Below are positions 12,801-24,526 of a stretch of 64,000 nt of DNA, in pieces. The DNA lies in contig NC_081137.1 of assembly GCF_958295425.1 (NCBI RefSeq), positions 6,590,238 through 6,654,237 on the forward strand, read 5' to 3'. How positions within the stretch are numbered: the stretch's first letter is position 1; each line of letters opens with the position of its first letter. This DNA comes from Solea solea (taxonomy: Eukaryota; Chordata; Actinopteri; Pleuronectiformes; Soleidae). The translations under genes were made by a program, and so were the position numbers. A model generated the notes under the pieces. The model was not told the origin of the DNA, ran no database searches, and saw nothing but the letters and a program-made list of their open reading frames with translations.

Positions 12801-15800
12801 AATAAAAACCTGCATGCATTGTCATTTCAATGCACCCGGGAGTGAATGCCGAATAAACACATTCCCACTGTTAAAAAAAACATTTTTTTTCGTGGGAATG
12901 GGTTTCAAGAAGATGTTGCAACAGAATTTTAAAATAAATGTAGGAAAAGGAGAGAGAAAAAAAGGTTTAGCTGAGCCATAAATCATAATACAGGCTATGA
13001 TCAAACTTTCAGATTTGTGTGTGTGTGTGTGTGTGTGTGCGTGTGGGGTGATTAAACAATGGAAACTATATTTGATTGAGGTTCACGGAGGCATTTCCTG
13101 GCATAGCTTCAAAATGACGTCTCACAAGGATGCAGGGGTTACAGGAAGGGCTCCATGCTCAGGTATGCATATCATTTAGTTTAGTGTGCAACTTCTAATT
13201 AACATCTGTGTCTCTCTCCGTCTGCTGCTGTCCGCACTTAATAACTGTCCTTCATGACTAACCTGGACGTTACGCTTCAATGCTTCTCCAACGTGTCCCT
13301 CATACTAAACATTTCCAAGACATTCCTGCAGGTTTTCAAAGTGGGACTGTACAAAGATTTTCCATGACTGTGGAAATGCTGAATAGACTATGAGTCAGTG
13401 TGTGTCGTGTTAATACTTTAAAGGTGCAGTCCGCAACAAGTTGCCGAACATGCAAACGCCACGCAGAAAGGTCAAAACGGGACTCGAATCAGTGACCCTC
13501 TCGTTGTGAGGCAGCAACGCTAGCCACTGCATAATTATTTGTGCCTCTGTATTTGCCAGATAAGGTTCTTATTCTTTTTTCCCAGTTAAACAAATGTTAA
13601 ATAAATTAAAAATAATCCAAAATAATTTTTTGTAGAAGACTGTTTGAACACTTATTCTCAGGCCAATGTAGGGGATGTTCATGTATTCACACGCACCGAG
13701 TGGCGCCCTGCTGCTTCAGAGCTGTAGGTTTCCTCACTGACATAGCAAAGAGGCGGGTGCTGCCACCGACAGAGGAAACCACTCCACAACTTCAAAGCTT
13801 ACTGACGTGCCAGAGTTCAGTGATTTAACGGTAACCACTGAACGTTTCTCATGGTTCAACTTTCAACTTTATTTTAGAAGAGAGAGAGAGAGAGAAAAAA
13901 ATACCCTTCCTGCCTGAGAGCGGAGACAAAGGAGTTATGTTAATGACGTGTGGAAATAAGGTAGTTGCAGATCGATGACTAAAACAAGGTGTTATACTAT
14001 CACTGTTACAAGAAAGAGGTTCATTTAAGTAGTGTCACATTTTTATAAATCTTTCTGCATAAGCACAATGAGAGGACAATATAGGACGCAGAAAAAGAAA
14101 AAAGAAAAGTGTTTTAATATAATTATTTTAAGATTCTTCAACATACGCAGCCTTCTGTGTGCACTTAAAATATATTTAATAAGATATTTGATAAGATCAT
14201 AAACGATGAATGAATGAATAATAAGTCATAAGGAAAGATGCAGCCACCATCACAAGCACTTTATGCTGGCGAGTTGGAGGAGGATGTTCACTCATGGGAA
14301 ATATTGACGTTTTTCTTCATTCACGCTCAACATGACAATAGAAATTCACCACGATGAACTTATTGTAAGTGATAAGCGATAATATCGTATATTGTCCCAT
14401 CACTAGTTGTGGGGCTCCTCAGATTCCCGTTACCCAGAGCCCCCAAAATTCCTTGAAGCACCCCTGTTCAGACTACATCAAAATTACATTGTGGTGACCC
14501 CTGTGGTCGTATCATGTGGAAGTGTCTCTTTCTTATGATGTCATCCTGCAGGTGTATATACAAGTACCTGCTATAGTGGCTGCTTTTCTCGTAAAAAGGA
14601 TGGCGTGCCGGGTAAGTTTGACTGCACCTGGACCAAGTGTGCTGAGGTTTTTCTGCTTTTACATTTACAGACACATTCTTCACTTGTGCACACATCTACG
14701 CCACTGACTTTACACTTGGTCGAATTGATTTGGCTCGAATTAAAAATATTATTTGAGACGGTGTCGTCTCCCTTCTTTGTCGTGACCCTTTGAGCCGGGT
14801 CACGACAACCCGACACTTGTGGATCAGTTGTGGAGCGGGTCGTCTTTCAACCAGAAGGTTGTGGCTTCAATCCCTGCGCCTGACACTTCACCCCAAGCTG
14901 CTCCTGATGGCTGTGCCGACAGCGTGAGAATGGGTATGATATATATGCGTGACAGGGGAAAAAAGTGCTGCACATAGTTGTGCTGTATGCAAAATATGCA
15001 AAATATGCAGTGTAGAGAAGCTTTGAGTGGTCATCGAGAGGAGAAAAATGCTATATATCCTTTAGAACTATCTGGATAATGAATAACAACCCACATTATA
15101 GACTCACTGGCCACTTTCTTGGGTACACACGATAGTTAAAGAGTGTTCTGCTGCTGTAGCCCACCTGCCTTAAGGTTAAGGGAGATGGACTTCTGCATCC
15201 CTTGGTTGTAAAGAGGGTCTAGGTTTTTTTTTTCTATTAACCCTTTTTCTTCTAATCTAAACTATTCAGTCTTGTACATAAATGGCAAATTTAAGAGATA
15301 TTTTGGTTTTAAACATTTTAGTTTCAAAACCACTCACTAGGTTTCAGTACCTTTTAATGTTACACCCATCTTTAAACTGCTCCTTTTTCCAAAATAAAAG
15401 GCAATAGATTCTGCATGACTTTGTTGCTTTTGTGAAGATAAGCAAATCATTTCAAAAACAAAACTCTTCTCTACTGGGCCAGATATTAATGCTGGCTGGC
15501 CAGTTTTGGCTCATGAGCCCAATGTTCAAAGATTTCAAGCCAGTCTGTCCTCCTGCCTCTCCTAATATTGTCCACTGAACTGCAGAGAAGTATGGATATG
15601 ATCTCTTTTTGGAACAATTGCTGTAAATATGAATATGATTCATTATTTCAAAATAAACTATTTTCCCGCTTCGAAAATCCCTACCCAGAACACCTGAATG
15701 GATACTTTGGCAGTGTGCGCGCTCACGTGCGTGCAGGTACATTTACTCACTCACCTTCCAACCAGCGGAGCTGTTGTTGTCTCCTTTATCCTTAAAGTAC

Positions 15801-16312
15801 GGCACACTCGTCACCATCCAGTCGTAAATCTGGGACAGTGTCAGCCTCTTCTCGGGGGAACTGTCTATCGCCTTGGTGATCAGGTCTGCGTACGACATGT
15901 TTCCCCAGGCGTTGCGGCGGGACGAGCTGTGGCCGCTCTTCCTCTGCGCGGTGCCGCTCAAAGGTGCGACGCCGGGCGGAGGAGGCACCTGTTGCTGCGG
16001 CTGCAGCTGTGGAACTGTCGGGGTCTGCTGGTGGTGGTGTTGGTGGTGTTGGTGGTGATGTAGCTGCACGGGCTTCTGCTCTTCATACTCCTCATAGTCC
16101 TCCTCTAACAAGCCCAGGTTACTGATGAAGTCACTGTTTCCTCCCGGCTCCTGCTGCACCGAGGGCGCCGGGGAGGATGTATTGGAGCCGGCCGGGTCGA
16201 GGAGCTCCGGCCGTTGCAGTGGCCAAGTGCATGACCGAGGGCGAGAAAGAGGCTCAAAGTCTGGGTCTATGTCGACCTGCTGTGTCTGCGGTAGCGGCGG
16301 AACCTCAGCCAT
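1798..16312 (-). CDS. foxo1: FOXO1 forkhead transcription factor (3 coding exons)
   Basis: Coding exons on the minus strand: 16312-15755, 3288-3097 and 3006-1798, all phase 0, 652 residues (human FOXO1 has 655). FOXO1 is a nuclear DNA-binding factor shut off by insulin/Akt signalling. Visible: an Akt site RPRSCT with Thr29; a forkhead domain from about residue 133 to 225, split by intron 1 at [11 protein letters not shown] as in mammals; a second Akt site RRRAAS (Ser232), followed by the basic nuclear localisation stretch ending TKKK; a third Akt-type site RKRTSS (Ser296); an LLKELL coactivator motif; an acidic C-terminal activation segment; and the FOXO1-type end THSWVSG. Low-complexity His/Gln tracts lie near residues 84-108 and in exon 3 (bases 1981-2020). 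The start is the first ATG that gives a FOXO N-terminus. It could be foxo1a or foxo1b; the copy cannot be told from sequence alone. Oddity: intron 2 (3096-3007, 90 bases, gtaata...ctacccag). Confidence 0.96.
3007..3096 (-). other. foxo1: 90-base intron inside foxo1 coding region
   Basis: The exons on either side match FOXO1 without a gap: ...RATKKK is followed by VALQEGVEG. The 90 bases between start GTAATA and end in a pyrimidine-rich stretch and CAG. Although 90 is a multiple of three, reading through gives a stop after 11 codons, so retention would truncate the protein just after the nuclear localisation signal. Confidence 0.85.
3763..3812. repeat. (AT)n microsatellite
   Basis: Three GTAT units are followed by about twenty AT dinucleotides in foxo1 intron 1. 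Confidence 0.95.
9255..9335. repeat. Dispersed repeat fragment
   Basis: Contains 'gtggtacacgtaccacagtttgagaacc'-like sequence, a motif I associate with the end of common fish hAT-type non-autonomous elements. It is short and has no second end in view. Confidence 0.4.
9535..9801. mobile_element. MITE-like element, family A (copy 1)
   Basis: Begins AGGGCTGCAA and ends TTGCAGCCCT, with AT-rich inner sequence including 'atggaccaaacaactaattgatgaatcg' and the internal text 'ttctttgctccat'. The same pattern recurs at least seven more times in this window, on both strands. No ORF. The short terminal inverted repeats suggest a non-autonomous DNA transposon (hAT-like by inference). An L2-like tail (gcgctttataaat followed by ATT repeats) abuts the left end at 9496-9534. 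Confidence 0.75.
12030..12200. repeat. Dispersed repeat ('ctggtcctcagggacc' type)
   Basis: Starts 'ccctggtcctcagggacccc', contains 'tgcttcaacacacctgattc' and ends 'gggaacaattctgggaaacat'. I recognise this as a widespread teleost non-autonomous element; it has no coding capacity. Confidence 0.55.
13017..13046. repeat. (TG)n microsatellite
   Basis: About fourteen TG units in foxo1 intron 1. Confidence 0.9.
13430..13540 (-). mobile_element. tRNA-derived SINE fragment
   Basis: On the minus strand it reads as a tRNA-like promoter: 'tggctagcgttgctgcctca' (A-box side), then 'gattcgagtcccg' (B-box GGTTCGANTCC-like), followed by 'gcgtggcgtttgcatgttc'. This is a decayed SINE, not a functional tRNA gene, since no cloverleaf closes. 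Confidence 0.6.
14260..14406. repeat. MITE-like fragment
   Basis: Ends 'gataatatcgtatattgtcccatcacta', a terminal sequence typical of small fish DNA-transposon derivatives. A related 'cacgatac' motif occurs in the element at 33.2-33.55 kb. Confidence 0.4.
14815..14960 (+). mobile_element. tRNA-derived SINE fragment
   Basis: 'agttgtggagcgggtcgtc', then 'aaccagaaggttgtggcttcaatccctg', then 'ctgctcctgatggctgtgcc': the head and body of a SINE related to the copy at 46.02 kb. Confidence 0.55.
15100..15175 (-). repeat. Dispersed repeat end ('cactggccactttcttgggtac')
   Basis: Matches, in reverse, the end of the repeat at 21.82-21.99 kb ('gtacctaataaagtggcgcc'). This is a common fish repeat terminus. 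Confidence 0.45.
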
Positions 16313-18592
16313 GTCAGGGTCACAACTGTCACACACACGCTCACATACAAACATATAAGTCAGATAAGAGAAGGAAAAAAAAAAAAGTCACACAGGTAAA
16401 AACATAAGAGTTATTAAAATGTTGCATTCACGTCTGTTATTTTTCAAAGGGAAAGAATCGCTCCGTTCAAGGTCTTTAGAGAAATTCACTCCATCACGCA
16501 GTCACTGAAAGTGCGACTCAATGACTGTGTGTGTATGTGTACATGTAGTAGGCTACAAAGTCTGGTGCTGCCTTCATGGCCCACCCACAGCCTCCGTACA
16601 CATTATCATGACGCGTTCAAGTGCTCCACAGTTAAAAATCACGCCTAAGACAGTGTTTGGATTCACAGAAGCATCAACAATTCACTGATCCGGATATACA
16701 ACAGAAACATATTTTTGGTGCTGTTTTTAAATATAGTTTCATCATTATAGTCTGCTAAGAAGTGTTTTCTTCGCTAGTGGAAAAATAAATCACATTTTAA
16801 GATGTTTTTATGTCTTAAAGTCTGAAGAAAATGTGACTGTGGACATAATTTTGATAATGATTTGATTTGTGATTAAGTCAGAATATTGCTTGGTAACTAC
16901 TTTCTGTTTTTTTTATGTATCCTTACAATTTTCAATTGATTTTATAACATTATTTTCTTCCATATCTGTTGCAGTCTTTGTCAATATGGTAGCCTTTAAG
17001 CCTGATTTACACCAGTGGTTATTAATTTAGTGATGGTGTGTCTTTTTTTGGTCTTATGATCTTATTCAGTCATAGCAATCACACAATTACTAAGCATTTA
17101 GGACTTAAATGCACCATGAATAACCTTCAGTAGCTGCAGGCAACTGGACTTGCTTGAATTAGATATTGTTTTACATTCAATTTTCAGTAATGGCAGTCTC
17201 TATTCTTTACTAACATTGATAAGAATATACAGTATATGAACACATACTTTGTTTTTATTATATATACACTGTATATGTGTTTTAAATACTTTAATCAGAC
17301 ATATATGTCCAATGTTCACAGCATCCATTTTGCATGAAACTGTAGGTAAACACGTGTTACTCATCATTTTAATTTAAGCTCATTCAAATAGATACTTCAT
17401 CAATGTAATACCAACACCTGTGTTCACCTATCTGATTTCAAGATGGCTGCTGATGAGACCCGTACAACTAAACCTTTACTGACCCTGACACATCACTAAC
17501 CTGACACTAGTGCCACCTAGTGGTCATTTTTCCATGAAGGAAAGCTGAGCACAGTGTCTTTCTACACAAACACTTTTTTTTTTCTTTTTTTTTAAACTAC
17601 ATTCTGAATAACACACACTCATACAAGTGAGGAAGTGTAGCCAACATCTTATCATGCCAACACCGACTGTGTTTAAGGAAAAGTGAACAAAATGTGGAAA
17701 TGGGGCACTTTAAAAAAAAGACAAGCTCTCCATTTCCACACTTTCTAAGACAATGGATTAGCAGGGGTGTTTTTAGACTAGAAGAGTCTATGTGGGACAT
17801 TGTTAACATGTTTTTAACTCTTAAAAAACACTTCCCTTGTTAAGGTTATAAGGTTCGAGGTGTGATTATGCTGTTACTGTAACCCTGATTTGGCGTCCTT
17901 GATGCTGCATATATAAGTTTCACTTTTTTCCCCTGGGACTTCCAGGAAAAACACCATTAATCATGATCACAGTTGTTGTATGACCTATGACACTAACATA
18001 ATACAAAAATATTTTGATCAAACCTCAGTCTGTTGTTTTTGTTTGTAACCGAGTCTGCAAAAAAACTAAATATGCATGTTTAGCAATAAAACTACTACAG
18101 TGACAAAACAGTGCTGACTACCTTTTTGATAAATGTGGTACACCACATGCTGAGAAAGTCTCATTATGAAACTGTATCACCAGTATAGTGACACATTCCA
18201 GCCAGGTAAACTCCCTGCATTAGCACTAGACTACAGAAAATACACTGTGAACAAATAATGGGCGTTTTGAAGGCCACTTAAATAAGCGAGGAGTCACAAC
18301 TGTTCATAGCTGCTTTGTATTTCTTCCATAATTTATGTAAGCACTTGTATCAGAAACATGTGACTCTCTGCATAATTTCTCTCCATCATAAGACAAGACA
18401 GCGCTGAAGTGTTTCAAAAGGTCAATGTTCTATCTAACATTTTAGAAACAGTAGATACTATAAAATGTTCAGTCTAACACGGTTCCACCATCTTCATGTT
18501 ATGATTTCTACTAGAATTTGTTGAAACTGTATGAGAAAAGAAAATCACATCTCTCGCATCTATGTTGGAAATTTTGGTTAATCGTCCCGAGT
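16313..18592. other. foxo1 upstream / mrps31 downstream intergenic DNA
   Basis: The first few hundred bases should contain the foxo1 5' UTR and promoter; no TATA box is obvious. The rest is AT-rich with poly-A/T runs and a short 'gccacctagtggtc' palindromic motif at 17512. No coding exon recognised. The mrps31 3' UTR occupies the right end. Confidence 0.5.
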
Positions 18593-21500
18593 TTAGTTGA
18601 GGAAAACATCAGCTTCCTTAAGGACGTCCTCTTTTTGGTGGAAGTAGTCTCTGAACCAGGAAATATGTTCCTTCTTCTGTTGGACAGTAAGGTAAGGGTT
18701 TTTGGACAGACCGGCTACCACAAGTTCCATGAAGTGAAGCACTGGTCCCTGACGAGGGAAGCCCTCCTTCAGATGTTCGTCTAAGAAGACGTGCTCATGA
18801 AAATGGACACTGGCTTCCTCCTCCAGTCCTGACATTAGAACAAGAGGACACTGTCAGTGTGAGCCAAATGTTATTTTTTGCATCTCTACATACTGAACAC
18901 AAGTGCAGCATTCTTTACTCACCAACTTCATTGTTGATTGGATACTGCCACATTTTCCCCTCTTTGGTCCACTGGATCATTTCCTCAAGCCCGTTGCGGG
19001 GGGTTTGGTTGACTGACATTGATAACTGGTTTGCAAAGTCCATGTCCCATAAAGTCGGTCGAGCTGAAAACAAGATACAAACATTATTGGCTAATTAAGT
19101 TAAAACCGAAGGAATTTGCAAATGTGACTGACTGAAATGATCCATTTGCCGTTTAAAAAGAAACAGTTTCTGTTGTTTAGTTTTCACACACCTTTTAACT
19201 GCCCAAAGATTCCAAAGAAGATGTTTAAATTATCCAAGAGTGTTGTAGATTTTAAAATCTCTTGTGATGAGTATATTCAACACACATACTGAAGCCATTT
19301 TCCAAAATACTGTCAACAACTGTTTCATCAGTCGGCAAAAAGGGGGCCCTTATAAGCTAAGCTATCAAACATGGTGGTAGGTTCAAGATCGGGGCTGCAG
19401 CGATTATTTGATAATCAATTATTAAATTAATTGTCAACTATTTTGTTAATCGATAAATCGGCTTGAAGTTTTCAGATTTTTCAGCTTCTCAAATGTGAAT
19501 ATTTTTTGCTTTCTTTGTTCCATATGACAAATTAATCATTAAAACTGGATCTTTTTGGTTTGTGGACAAAAAAAAGGCATTTGAGAAAATTACAATTTCC
19601 AGGTTTGGTAAACACCGACTAACATTTTTTAAGACTTTCTGACTTTATGGATAAATGAAGTACTAGATTAATTGAGAAAATAATCGACAGATTAGTTGAT
19701 TAGAAAAATAATCGTTAGTTGCAGCCCGAGTCCACAAAACCAAAACACATCAAGAATGTTTATCCACTGACAAACTGCTCCATATTCACTCAATATGAGA
19801 AAGCCTGAATCAATTCAGAGCTGAAAACAAACGTTACAATGAAACAACAAGCTAGCGAAATAACTACATAACGAACCCACTGTGAGAAAACATTTAATAT
19901 AAATGAATAAATCTATAATTACCAACTGCAGAATCAACTCCATCATCATCCGTGACTGGAGAGAAGATATTAAGTCTTTTCCCTTTGAACAAGTTCCTTA
20001 AAAAAGAGTAATAAATATATTAAATACATAGTTGATGTGAAAAACTGCCCATGTAATAAAGCGATGTAGATATTTATTACCTTCTAGGAGCAACCTCTGT
20101 CTCAGCTCTGTCCTTGTATCCTCTCCCGTCTTCATCAAATTGGATCTGATTGGCCGGCTGAGCGTTCTGGCGCTTGGTGTTCTTTCCTACTTTCATGTCA
20201 GCGATAATTACTCTAAAAAATACATTGTTGATCAATTAGGATTTCGAGTTTACCAGGAGATATCAAAATATTAATTCTTGAAACAGTTTTTTACAGTGGT
20301 CTTCAGGACACATACCCCAGGCTGTTTATGTCCCCTTTCTTCTGCGCCTCAGTAATGGCCTCATGCTGCCTCAGCTGCTTCAGCAGCTCAGACTCGGCCT
20401 GAGTGCTGTTCAGCAGAGTGGCCGCAGCAGCAGACGCAGCTGAAACCAGTTCAGGATCCAGCGCAGCGCTGAAAAACCCAGTGTGGAGAGGATGGAGTTA
20501 GTGGATGAAGAAAGACTCGCACTTCTGACACCAAAACAATTACATGACTATCATTTAACAAGCACAAACTACAAGTGCTCCCCTTACCTCTGTGACGAAA
20601 CGTTCTGCTCTGCAGCCTTCTGAAACATACTGGTGGTACTCTCCATATCAGCTGGCTTGGATTTGGTCGACGACTCATAAATTTGCTGTGCTTGCAAAGT
20701 TTTGACCTTCCTCTTGTTGGTAACTTCTACCTTCATGGCACCAAGAAGGTCAAGGAGACTCTCCTTCCCACTTTTTGGTGCATCTGTTTTGTCTTTTTGT
20801 GGCTTTGCCATATTCTGTTCAGGTTCAACGTCTGTCTGATGCAGTGTGGTACTTCCATCCTCTGTCTTTAACTCAACTGGGTCCTGCTTTTGTTCAGCCA
20901 CTGTGAAAACTACTCCTTCATCTACAACCTTCTGCACTGCCAAATCAGGACTTTCTGTCAGTTCAGATTTTACGTCTGCATTTGTTTTCTCACCGAGACC
21001 AGAGGGAACAACATCGTCTTTCTTTTCACACAGCTGGACTGAACTTGTGCTGAGCAATTTGCCGACACCTCCATTTGCAAACCTATAATAAGAGTAAAGA
21101 ACATTTAATAAACATAGAGGTTTGAATCACAGAATCACACTCAACTGTGAATATTATTATTTATATATTTAGCATAGGAAAATAAAAAGTGGGCAAGACT
21201 TTGTCATAAAATGCAACATCAACAGAAAACATACATATTGTACAGTGTGTGCATTTGATTGACATTGTCCTCTTTTAATGTTAACATCACATATTGGTTC
21301 ACAGCTACGTCTGGAGCTTACTCATCCACAGCAAAGACAACAGCAACACACATGAACTTGCAGAGCTGTAAATTTCATAAAAATGGTCCAAATGGTGAGG
21401 CCACACAGTTGGTGTAGTGGTTGGCAGGGCTCAGGTTCAAGAGCCTGTTCCAACAATGGCCTTTCTGCATGGAGTTTGCACATTTCTCCGGGTTCTCTGG

Positions 21501-22265
21501 TTTCCTACCACAGTCCAAAGACATGCAGATTTTAGGATTGGGCAAATTAGACACTCTAGATTGATCGTAGGTAGCTGAGATTGGCACCAGTGGCCCTCAT
21601 GTGGAGGATAAAGCAGTAAAAGATGAGTGAGTGTGAGGGTCCATGTGGCACCAAGAGCAAAATGTACAGCCCAAACAACTGCCGATCATTGCAGAGTTTC
21701 AAATTTTCTGACCATCCTCAATAAACCAAGACAAACTCAGTCAGGGTAAAGTTATTATTTTATCCATGATAATGGAAACTGCAATGCTTACACCGTCTTT
21801 GTGAACTCTATAAGACAATACAGAGATGTCAGTGCATGAAAATCCTAGCAGATCAGCACTTTCTTAACATTTATCGCCAAGTTTGACTCTCCAGAATTAT
21901 CAGTAATAAGTCATAATTTCATTGTGACTAGTCTAAATTGTAGTTGTACAGACGTACCTAATAAAGTGGCGCCTGTGAGTGAACGTTGTCTAATATCGAC
22001 TGGTGTGATTTTTTTTGTTTTGTTTTACATAACACAATTTAAAAAAATAATCCACAGTTGATTGTTATTATTTTGGTAAATAAATGGTTACTGTTTATCT
22101 GTATTATAAAGTACGAGTGATAAGGTCACTGGTCTCGGTTTACGTTTTGACACATGTAGTCTTTACTCACCTGAAAACTGCAGCTTTGTCACATTTAACT
22201 GACTCATAAAGAATGACTGAAGGACTTCGTGCTGTGTGAACAATCCGAAATAAAGATCTGTACAT
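18593..22265 (-). CDS. mrps31: Mitochondrial ribosomal protein S31 (mS31), 7 exons
   Basis: Exons on the minus strand: 22265-22171, 21082-20588, 20468-20316, 20212-20081, 19996-19923, 19063-18923 and 18828-18593. Phases join correctly to give 441 residues (human about 395, so the poorly conserved linker encoded by exon 2 is longer here). The protein is a component of the mitochondrial small ribosomal subunit. The N-terminus ([14 protein letters not shown]) is basic and free of acidic residues, as expected of a mitochondrial import signal. Exon 2 is charged and poorly conserved. Identity rests on the C-terminal exons: the '[11 protein letters not shown]' and '[19 protein letters not shown]' blocks and the end '[19 protein letters not shown]', which match MRPS31. 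The neighbour foxo1 agrees with the mammalian FOXO1-MRPS31 order. Confidence 0.93.
19391..19729. mobile_element. MITE-like element, family A (copy 2)
   Basis: Runs from GGGGCTGCAGCG to CGTTAGTTGCAGCCC in mrps31 intron 5, with internal 'aattaattgtcaactattttgttaatcg' and 'ttctttgttccatatgac'. It is the longest clean copy of the family in the window. Confidence 0.75.
21380..21640 (+). mobile_element. tRNA-derived SINE (full-length-like)
   Basis: The tRNA-like head 'ttggtgtagtggttggcagg...caggttcaagag' is followed by a body with 'catggagtttgcacatttctc', 'ccacagtccaaagacatgcag' and a tail 'gtggaggataaagcagtaaaa'. It sits in mrps31 intron 1. A related body and tail occur at 44.32-44.55 kb. Confidence 0.7.
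21815..21995 (+). repeat. Dispersed repeat fragment
   Basis: 'catgaaaatcctagcagatcagcactttct' leads to 'cgtacctaataaagtggcgcctgtgagtg', a familiar fish repeat end; the terminus also occurs at 15.1 kb in reverse. Confidence 0.45.
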
Positions 22266-22617
22266 GTTTGCTTCTGGAAATGAAATGTCCTTCCACGCTC
22301 CTGACGCTAGTTCCCGTTGCTGCAGTGTAAAGTCGCCCCTGTAAACACGAGTGTTACAACATTAGTTCCGTGGTCCCTTTTGCTAACTATGCCAATCATT
22401 CTGTGACACTGATTATTCTATCATCGAAAACAAATGTGATGCGTTACCTTACAAATAATCTTTCATTATTTGAACTTCTCATTTACAACACTGTAAGGCA
22501 TTTGAACACTTTCGGATTAACAAAAATTATAAACAACTCTGCAGCAGACTATGTTAAAAAGTCTTCACTTGGGAAATACTTATAATACAATGACATTTTC
22601 AAAGGGGCGTTCCCTCC

Positions 22618-22918
22618 TCAAGTGTAGGTACAAAAAAACATAAAAAATATAAACAAAAAAACAAAAAGACTTAAGGTAATCTCTTGGCACGTTTTGATTT
22701 CATTCATTAATTGTAGGGACTTTATACAGAGTTGGATGTCATAAATAAGGGTGGGGTCTTTATACATTGTGCCTTGTGGATGAAAGATTTTGGCTATAAT
22801 AAGCAAAACGTTAATCATTAGGTCCAATTTCATGTTCTCTGCCATTACACACTCCATGAACACAATGAAAACGTGCACATAAACATAAAATTGTCCACTT
22901 TCACAATAAAAATTTGAA
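22618..22918 (-). mobile_element. LINE (L1/Tx1-like) ORF2 3' end, split by inversion
   Basis: Conceptual translation on the minus strand gives 'FYCESGQFYVYVHVFI', then 'NVLLIIAKIF' and, after a frame slip, 'FIHKAQCIKTPPLF'. This is the arrangement C-terminal to the reverse transcriptase in L1/Tx1 elements (cysteine box, then an 'AK.FIHK.K' block). Several frameshifts make it a dead copy. Its 5' continuation is not next to it but at 31040-31565 on the other strand. Confidence 0.65.
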
Positions 22919-22948
22919 CATACACATTAAAGACACGTATATACTCAC

Positions 22949-23011
22949 CGTTATCATTCGGAATATTTCTTTACAGTCTTCTTTAGTTGCAGCACGTATT
23001 TTAAACGCCAT
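22949..23011 (-). CDS. sat2: Orphan first coding exon of SAT2-like acetyltransferase
   Basis: ATG at 23011 opens a 63-base exon coding 21 residues, MAFKIRAATKEDCKEIFRMI plus T, ending at a good donor (ACG/GTGAGT). It matches the N-terminal strand and helix of spermidine/spermine N1-acetyltransferases (pattern IR.A...DC..I..LI) and ends where exon 2 of the family begins (ELA.FE). No downstream exon exists on this strand: mrps31 follows. The matching exons 2-6 begin at 31739 on the plus strand. Joined, they give 173 residues against 170-171 for human SAT2/SAT1. As placed here the exon cannot splice to the rest of the gene. Confidence 0.85.
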
Positions 23012-23150
23012 GTTCAACGTAGAAACGGGGGAATATCAAAACTACACTCAACACTTTTCAGACAACGTTCGTAGTTCTCACGCTGACTGGTCTTCTTGTC
23101 ATCTAGCTGTATTGCATAATACCGCCCCCTTACGGTGCGGAGTGTAAATT
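23012..23150 (-). promoter_or_regulatory. sat2: Probable sat2 promoter / 5' UTR
   Basis: The 140 bases upstream of the orphan sat2 ATG are GC-richer than the surroundings and include 'ccgcccccttacgg' (GC-box-like) and 'acgttcg'. This is the only upstream region attached to sat2 exon 1, so it is inferred to be the native promoter. Confidence 0.4.
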
Positions 23151-24520
23151 ACACAATTGACCATGGAACTTCACACATCACAGAAACACAGAAACAAAAA
23201 CACATTCACAAACATATGCAACTCTTAAATTAAGGATAACTCACTGTATGTGCCCTGTTGTAGTCCACATTCCAAGTAAGACTCAACGGTTATTATTGGT
23301 AATTAGAAATAAATTATGTTTCAGTATTGATAAAGCTAACAACAACTTATATTGTTACATAAATAGTCCATAAATAGTATAAAAATAATAATACACAACA
23401 TGGACACACTCACACGTTCACAAATCTGTAAAGCTCTTAGATTAAGAGTAACATACAGTTCAATATCTAATTTAATTTTATTTAATGGCTACACACATCT
23501 CCCGTCTCACACGTATCTGTAAACAAATCTTGTCTTCATTGTGAGGAAAGTTCATGACCTTTGGTCATGTCTTTTTGCTCATATAATTTATTATAAACAT
23601 ACAGTAGATTCATTGGTAATTGTAATGGAGGGATTAGAAGATGTTGCTATTGTAGACTGAGCTACACCAACGTCTGCGCTCAGAGAAAGCTATTGTGTGT
23701 TGTTCATTCCTTGCCAGTAAACATAGATAAAGAGATCATTTGTGTCTTCCTACCTCAATTAAAAAAAACTACCCATCAGCACTAGTAATGTGGTGTTATA
23801 AACAGGTTTCATATGCAAAAGATGAGTAAAGGCAATCTTTGCAAAGGTTATTATGTAATCCTTGATTAATAATGCCAAGATAACCCTTTAATTAGATAAC
23901 TAATTAAAGCTGCAGTGCATTTTTCATTACAAAAAATGTTTCATTCGCACCATTGCCAAAGGAGTTCACACACGACTCGGTTTCTCGTGCTGCCTGGTGA
24001 CATTACCACACGGCACACAGAAAGAGATTTGTTTTATGTCACGACAAACGGAGGCAACAGTAATACAATAACACTGTCAACAAAGCTACACACTGCAGCT
24101 TTAAACATTAATTTTGGTTTGTAAAAGGAACCAAAATGACCTGACGAGAATATAATGAAGTGGGGATAATAAAAAGTGAAATTCTTCAATATAATCATAG
24201 TACAATTAGTCACTATTATTTCAGAGCCAAAAAAAAGGAATTCAGCTTGTCCTGAGGGTGGCATCAGAGGTACAGTAATGTTCCTGCTACATTAAAATCA
24301 GTTTCTATTATATTTCTTTATTATTTTGATATTTAAAAAAAATGATTTTTGTAGAAATCATTTCAGAGACGTTTGTTTAGAAAACACTGAAACAACAGCT
24401 GCATTTAAATGTTATTAAAAAGTACAAAAGTTATATTCTATACTTTGAAAATTATTTATTAAAAATTATGATAGGAAGCTTAAAAAATCCATCAGAAAAA
24501 GGGATTAATACAAAATCTGA
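23151..24520. other. Intergenic DNA between sat2 exon 1 and taf6 3' end
   Basis: AT-rich, no exon recognised. Contains the palindrome-ended element at 23.90-24.10 kb. Under the inversion model this interval belongs to the flipped block. Confidence 0.5.
23902..24104. mobile_element. MITE-like element, TIR TTAAAGCTGCAGTG
   Basis: Starts 'attaaagctgcagtgcat' and ends 'acactgcagctttaaacatt': inverted repeats of about 13 bases around a 200-base element with no intact transposase. Confidence 0.65.
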
Positions 24521-24526
24521 TTTATT
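24521..24526 (-). terminator. taf6: taf6 polyadenylation signal candidate
   Basis: AATAAA on the minus strand (TTTATT on plus), about 260 bases after the taf6 stop codon. Confidence 0.45.

Larger units (their letters stand above)
3289..15754 (-). other. foxo1: foxo1 intron 1 (12.5 kb)
   Basis: Donor TGGAAG/GTGAGT at 15755/15754; acceptor TTTAG/AACTCC at 3289/3288. No further protein-coding exon was recognised. It holds an (AT)n tract, several SINE- and MITE-type repeats listed separately, and long unique stretches (for example 4300-5800 and 10000-11800) of higher GC content. Those stretches could contain regulatory elements, but nothing in the sequence alone proves this. Confidence 0.8.

Noticed and set aside
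13430..13540. Possible tRNA gene
   Set aside because: A and B box-like sequences are present but no complete cloverleaf; the flanks match a SINE body.
15698..16407. Plus-strand ORFs over foxo1 exon 1
   Set aside because: Antisense readings of the GC-rich forkhead exon.
22914..23147. Plus-strand 77-codon ORF over the sat2 exon 1 region
   Set aside because: Antisense shadow of the sat2 first exon and promoter; the minus-strand reading fits a known family.
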